A DNA stretch of 45,807 bases from positions 1 through 45,807 of the forward strand of contig JAUIDY010000043.1 in the NCBI GenBank assembly GCA_030428385.1, given 5' to 3'. This DNA comes from Rhodothermia bacterium (GTDB lineage: Bacteria > Bacteroidota > Rhodothermia > Rhodothermales > JAAAOL01). Numbering within the stretch: the first letter of the stretch is position 1; the number at the start of each line of letters is the position of its first letter. This document shows positions 42,868 through 45,807 of this stretch, one piece after another. A model generated the notes under the pieces. That model saw only the letters and a list, made by a program, of their open reading frames with translations, made no database searches and was not told where the DNA came from. The position numbers were made by a program, and so were the translations under genes.

Positions 42868-44271
42868 ATGGTTCGGTTGCTTCTTGGCGTGCTGCTGTTT
42901 ACAGGTTGGGGGAGCTCAGATTTGCTGGCTCAGTCCACGTCCGCTCTTTCGTACGGAACGCTCATTAAGCAGGTAACGACGCTGCACGACTCGACGCAGC
43001 GGTACGCCCTTTTTGTCCCGTCAGGGTATACACCCGATCAAAAATGGCCGTTGCTTTTGGCCTTCGATCCCTCTGGTCAAGGCGATGCGCCGGTTGCACT
43101 TTTTCAGTCTGTTGCGGAGGAGTTAGGGTACATTGTGGCTGGGACCTATAATTCTCGCAATGGACCGATGCAGCCGTCCTTACAGGCCGCGGCAGCGATG
43201 CAGCAAGATCTAAACCGTCGTTTTTCAATTGACCCGAATCGTGTATACACGACGGGGTTTTCGGGTGGCGCACGGGTGGCATCGCTTGTGGCCTATCGAT
43301 CCGCAGGAGGCGTTGCAGGTGTGATCGGTTGTGGGGCGGGTTTGGCATCGCAAGTTCCTGCCGGCGAAGGATTGCCCTTTGTGTATTTTAACACAATGGG
43401 GATTTACGACTACAACACCCCCGAATTGCGTGAATTGGAGCAGCAGTTCAAAGGAACCAGCACCGCTCATCGCTTTGTCCGCTTCGACGGCCGTCATCAG
43501 TGGCCGCCTGAAACGGTAGCTGCCGATGCACTACGGTGGATGGACCTTCAGGCGATGCGGACCGGCCACCTGTCCCGTGATCTTGAAAAGCTGCAACGGT
43601 GGATGATTCGTGATTTAGGCCACGCGGCCGAAGCCGAGGCCGCAGGCGATGCCTTTGAGGCTGCCCGCCGGTACCGGGCCATCGTCAGAGATTATGCGTA
43701 CACCCTTGATATCAGCGCCGCACAGGCCCATGTGACCCGATTGGAATCGGCCTTTCAGGAAGGACATGACGCTGAACGCGCCCAGGTACTTGCACAAATG
43801 GAACAGGCGCACGCGTTGTTCGACCTGGGACAACAATTTCTGGATCCGCAGCGCCGTTTTGATGCACGGATTACGCTCAACCGGGAAGTGAAGAAGCTCT
43901 GGAAACAGGCAGAAGAGGAGAAGGACGTGACCGAACGCCGCATTGCCCGGCGGGTGCTAAGTATGGCAAGTGCCTACTTCATCGAAGCAGCCACGATTCA
44001 TCATACGGACGACAGGGAGTTGGTACTGGCATACCTGGAAGTCGCTACTGAATTGAGTCCATCAAACCCCTTCACCTGGTTCCGCCTCTCGGTTGCCTAT
44101 GCCGAAGAGGGAAAGTCGAAAAAAGCGATCGGGGCTTTAGAGCGAGCGATAAATCATGGGTTGGGGGACCGCCCCGAGCAACGCCTTTGGGTCCTTCATC
44201 ATCCCGCCTTCTCGGCTATGCACAACAACAAGAAATACCAGGCTTTACTGGAGCGCATGGAATCGGTGTAA
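42868..44271 (+). CDS. Secreted esterase-like alpha/beta hydrolase fused to TPR helices
   Basis: A 467-aa exported protein. A signal peptide (residues about 1-21) is followed by an alpha/beta hydrolase domain (residues about 30-230) of the PHB depolymerase/feruloyl esterase type: YALFVPSGYTPDQKWPLLLAFDPSG, the nucleophile S132 in GFSGG, and a likely catalytic His in DGRHQWPPE. The C-terminal half (about 235-467) is helical with TPR-like character, the last unit being NPFTWFRLSVAYAEEGKSKK. This suggests an envelope hydrolase with a protein-binding arm. The substrate is unknown. ATG 42868 starts the signal. Confidence 0.8.
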   Translation: MVRLLLGVLLFTGWGSSDLLAQSTSALSYGTLIKQVTTLHDSTQRYALFVPSGYTPDQKWPLLLAFDPSGQGDAPVALFQSVAEELGYIVAGTYNSRNGPMQPSLQAAAAMQQDLNRRFSIDPNRVYTTGFSGGARVASLVAYRSAGGVAGVIGCGAGLASQVPAGEGLPFVYFNTMGIYDYNTPELRELEQQFKGTSTAHRFVRFDGRHQWPPETVAADALRWMDLQAMRTGHLSRDLEKLQRWMIRDLGHAAEAEAAGDAFEAARRYRAIVRDYAYTLDISAAQAHVTRLESAFQEGHDAERAQVLAQMEQAHALFDLGQQFLDPQRRFDARITLNREVKKLWKQAEEEKDVTERRIARRVLSMASAYFIEAATIHHTDDRELVLAYLEVATELSPSNPFTWFRLSVAYAEEGKSKKAIGALERAINHGLGDRPEQRLWVLHHPAFSAMHNNKKYQALLERMESV

Positions 44272-44302
44272 AAAGGCACAACAGTAGACTGGGCATCTGC
44301 TG

Positions 44303-45805
44303 TTAAACGTCGTACAATGCTCCGTACTTTTCGCGGATATAAGCCAGCCATGGGGCTGCGCTCAGTGTTGAATCCGTGACCCTCAGAAGAATCTCAGGCG
44401 CTTGTAATTTGCGCCCAAAACGGTGGATCTGTTCCTGGAGCCAACCCCGCAGCAAGAGGAACTGTCCGGCGCCAATCTGTTCGTCGAGATAGGGCAGGGC
44501 TTCTCGGGCGGCATTAAAGATTTGGACGGACATCAGATTACCCAGCGCATAGGTTGGGAAATATCCAATCGTACCGAGTGACCAGTGGATGTCCTGCAAG
44601 ACGCCGTTGGCATCACTGTCGGGACGGATGCCGAGGTATTCTTCCATCTTGGCATTCCAGATTTCAGGTAAGTCTGAAACCTGCAGGTGCTGTTCCAGCA
44701 TGGCGTTTTCCAACTCGAAGCGCAGCATGATATGCAAGTTATAGGTCACCTCATCGGCTTCCACGCGTATAGGTGAGGGTTTCACCCGATTAATGGCCCG
44801 ATAAAACTTCTCCCTCGGAATATCACTAAGCTGTTCTGGGAAATCAGATTGAAGGGTTGGATAATAGTGCTCCCAGAAAGGCACACTGCGTCCTACCAGG
44901 TTTTCCCACAACCGCGACTGCGATTCGTGCATGCCCAGGGAGGTGCCGTCTGCCAGCGGTGTCCGATCCAGCGACGGATCAATGCCTTGTTCATACAAGC
45001 CGTGCCCACATTCGTGCATCGTGCCGAATAACCCCGAGGGTAGAAACGATGGATTGATCCGCGTCGTCACGCGAACGTCCGAGATAGAAAACGAGGTGGT
45101 AAAGGGGTGAGCCGACAGGTCTTGCCGCCCTCGGTTAAAGTCGTAGCCGAAGTCCTGTAGCACCTGCATCCCGAAGTCCCACTGCTTTTGTTGATCAAAG
45201 GTGCGATGCAAAAACGAGGCATCGGGTTCGGGCTTGGCGGCAATGGCTTGGACGATCTCGGTGAGTTGGGTACGCAAGTCATTAAAAACCGACTCCACGA
45301 CGGCGGTTTTCATGCCGGGCTCAAACTGGTCGAGTAGAGCATCGTAGATCCGATCGGTGTACCCTAGTGCCTCAGCTTTCTGAATATTCAGATCTACGAT
45401 GCGGCTAAGGTGCGGGGCAAAAGTATCAAAGTTATTGGTTTCTCTCGCAGTCCGCCAAGCCACTTTGGCATGCGCAACGGCCTCGGCAAATTCAGCCACC
45501 AACGACGTAGGCAGTTTCAGCGCCTGCTCGAAGTCCCGTTTCGTCACACGGATGAGGCTGGCCGCGTCGGACAAGGGATCAAGATCGGCGGTTTCTCCAG
45601 TGAGTTGGTCCAACAGCACGCCCACTTCATCGTCCGTAAAATACTCGTGTGCCAGCGTAGTCAGGGTGGTGATTTGATGGGCCCGGGCTAGGGCCGCTCC
45701 ATCGGGCATATAGGTTTCCTGATCCCAGGACAGGATTTCTGCGGAAGCCGTGAGGTCCTGGACGCGGGCAAGGAGCGAACGGAGGCGGTCAAGCGATACG
45801 GACAT
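44303..45805 (-). CDS. M32 family metallocarboxypeptidase
   Basis: A 500-aa zinc carboxypeptidase of family M32 (thermostable carboxypeptidase Taq type) that removes C-terminal residues from peptides in the cytoplasm. The zinc motif is HECGH at residues 264-268, and the third ligand is E294 in MHESQSRLWEN. N-terminal LSWDQETYMPDGAALARA and C-terminal DIHWSLGTIGYFPTYALGNL are typical. The length is normal for the family. The start ATG (45803-45805) lies two bases from the window edge, so the gene may be complete, but the upstream region is not visible. Confidence 0.93.
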   Translation of the reverse strand: MSVSLDRLRSLLARVQDLTASAEILSWDQETYMPDGAALARAHQITTLTTLAHEYFTDDEVGVLLDQLTGETADLDPLSDAASLIRVTKRDFEQALKLPTSLVAEFAEAVAHAKVAWRTARETNNFDTFAPHLSRIVDLNIQKAEALGYTDRIYDALLDQFEPGMKTAVVESVFNDLRTQLTEIVQAIAAKPEPDASFLHRTFDQQKQWDFGMQVLQDFGYDFNRGRQDLSAHPFTTSFSISDVRVTTRINPSFLPSGLFGTMHECGHGLYEQGIDPSLDRTPLADGTSLGMHESQSRLWENLVGRSVPFWEHYYPTLQSDFPEQLSDIPREKFYRAINRVKPSPIRVEADEVTYNLHIMLRFELENAMLEQHLQVSDLPEIWNAKMEEYLGIRPDSDANGVLQDIHWSLGTIGYFPTYALGNLMSVQIFNAAREALPYLDEQIGAGQFLLLRGWLQEQIHRFGRKLQAPEILLRVTDSTLSAAPWLAYIREKYGALYDV

Positions 45806-45807
45806 AG

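Noticed and set aside
44281-44303. Imperfect hairpin ACAGTAGA/TCTGCTGT between the esterase and carboxypeptidase genes
   Set aside because: Short stem with a mismatch and no adjacent T run on the plus strand; too weak to call as a shared terminator.
1-45807. CRISPR array, tRNA/rRNA genes, transposases, toxin-antitoxin or phage-defence genes
   Set aside because: I looked for regular direct repeats, cloverleaf-like stretches, and transposase, integrase or nuclease motifs in the proteins and found none that I could support.

Overview
The window looks like a chromosomal segment from a Bacteroidota/Rhodothermota-type bacterium, most likely Rhodothermales-like. Four things point there. A secreted beta-helix protein ends in a type IX secretion (T9SS) sorting domain. 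A giant propeller-type hybrid two-component regulator (HTCS) is present. A short, domain-truncated GT5 'glycogen/starch synthase' of the Bacteroidota kind sits beside what looks like a DUF4270 lipoprotein. Almost every start codon lacks a Shine-Dalgarno motif and is instead preceded by a C/T-rich stretch. I see no rRNA, tRNA, CRISPR array, IS element or prophage. The sequence is gene-dense and looks like ordinary core plus envelope-type accessory genes.

Layout. 1-5.4 kb: the end of a coiled-coil protein with a terminator, a secreted cell-wall amidase, adenine phosphoribosyltransferase (apt), a small lipoprotein, a RidA-family deaminase, a divergent SDR lacking the usual catalytic Tyr/Lys, and a 420-aa protein of unknown function. 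5.7-11.4 kb: tRNA 2-thiouridylase (mnmA), an SthA-type transhydrogenase, a ZapE/AFG1 ATPase, an orphan OmpR-family response regulator, a secreted SnoaL-like protein and a coiled-coil hypothetical. 11.6-14.5 kb: a small secreted HEAT-like protein and polyphosphate kinase (ppk1). 14.6-19.4 kb: a minus-strand group of four genes in transcription order: short GT5 protein, DUF4270-like lipoprotein, outer-membrane barrel, secreted TPR protein. 19.7-25.3 kb: a phosphodiester-glycosidase lipoprotein, a 5'-nucleotidase-family lipoprotein, and mutS with a small membrane protein overlapping its stop.

25.5-34.1 kb: a 1353-aa HTCS regulator, a possible 58-aa ORF, a 1096-aa internally duplicated beta-helix T9SS protein and a convergent lipoprotein. 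34.4-38.2 kb: a GYF-domain membrane protein, a secreted GH31 glycosidase and a bacterial PH-domain membrane protein. 38.4-41.2 kb: three consecutive exported envelope proteins (unknown, OmpA-domain, PorT-like barrel). 41.4-45.8 kb: an acetyl-CoA hydrolase/CoA-transferase, a secreted esterase-TPR fusion and an M32 carboxypeptidase whose start codon lies at the window edge.

The genes fall into two themes. One is housekeeping: nucleotide salvage, mismatch repair, tRNA thiolation, NAD(P) balance, polyphosphate. The other is a large cell-envelope/secretome component: six apparent lipoproteins, two outer-membrane barrels, an OmpA protein, and secreted TPR, beta-helix and hydrolase proteins. The best candidates for new biology are the GT5-like/DUF4270/barrel/TPR cluster, the unevenly duplicated beta-helix protein beside an HTCS not linked to a polysaccharide locus, and the trio of exported proteins at 38.4-41.2 kb. 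I did not find a clearly novel defence, mobile or RNA-based system.
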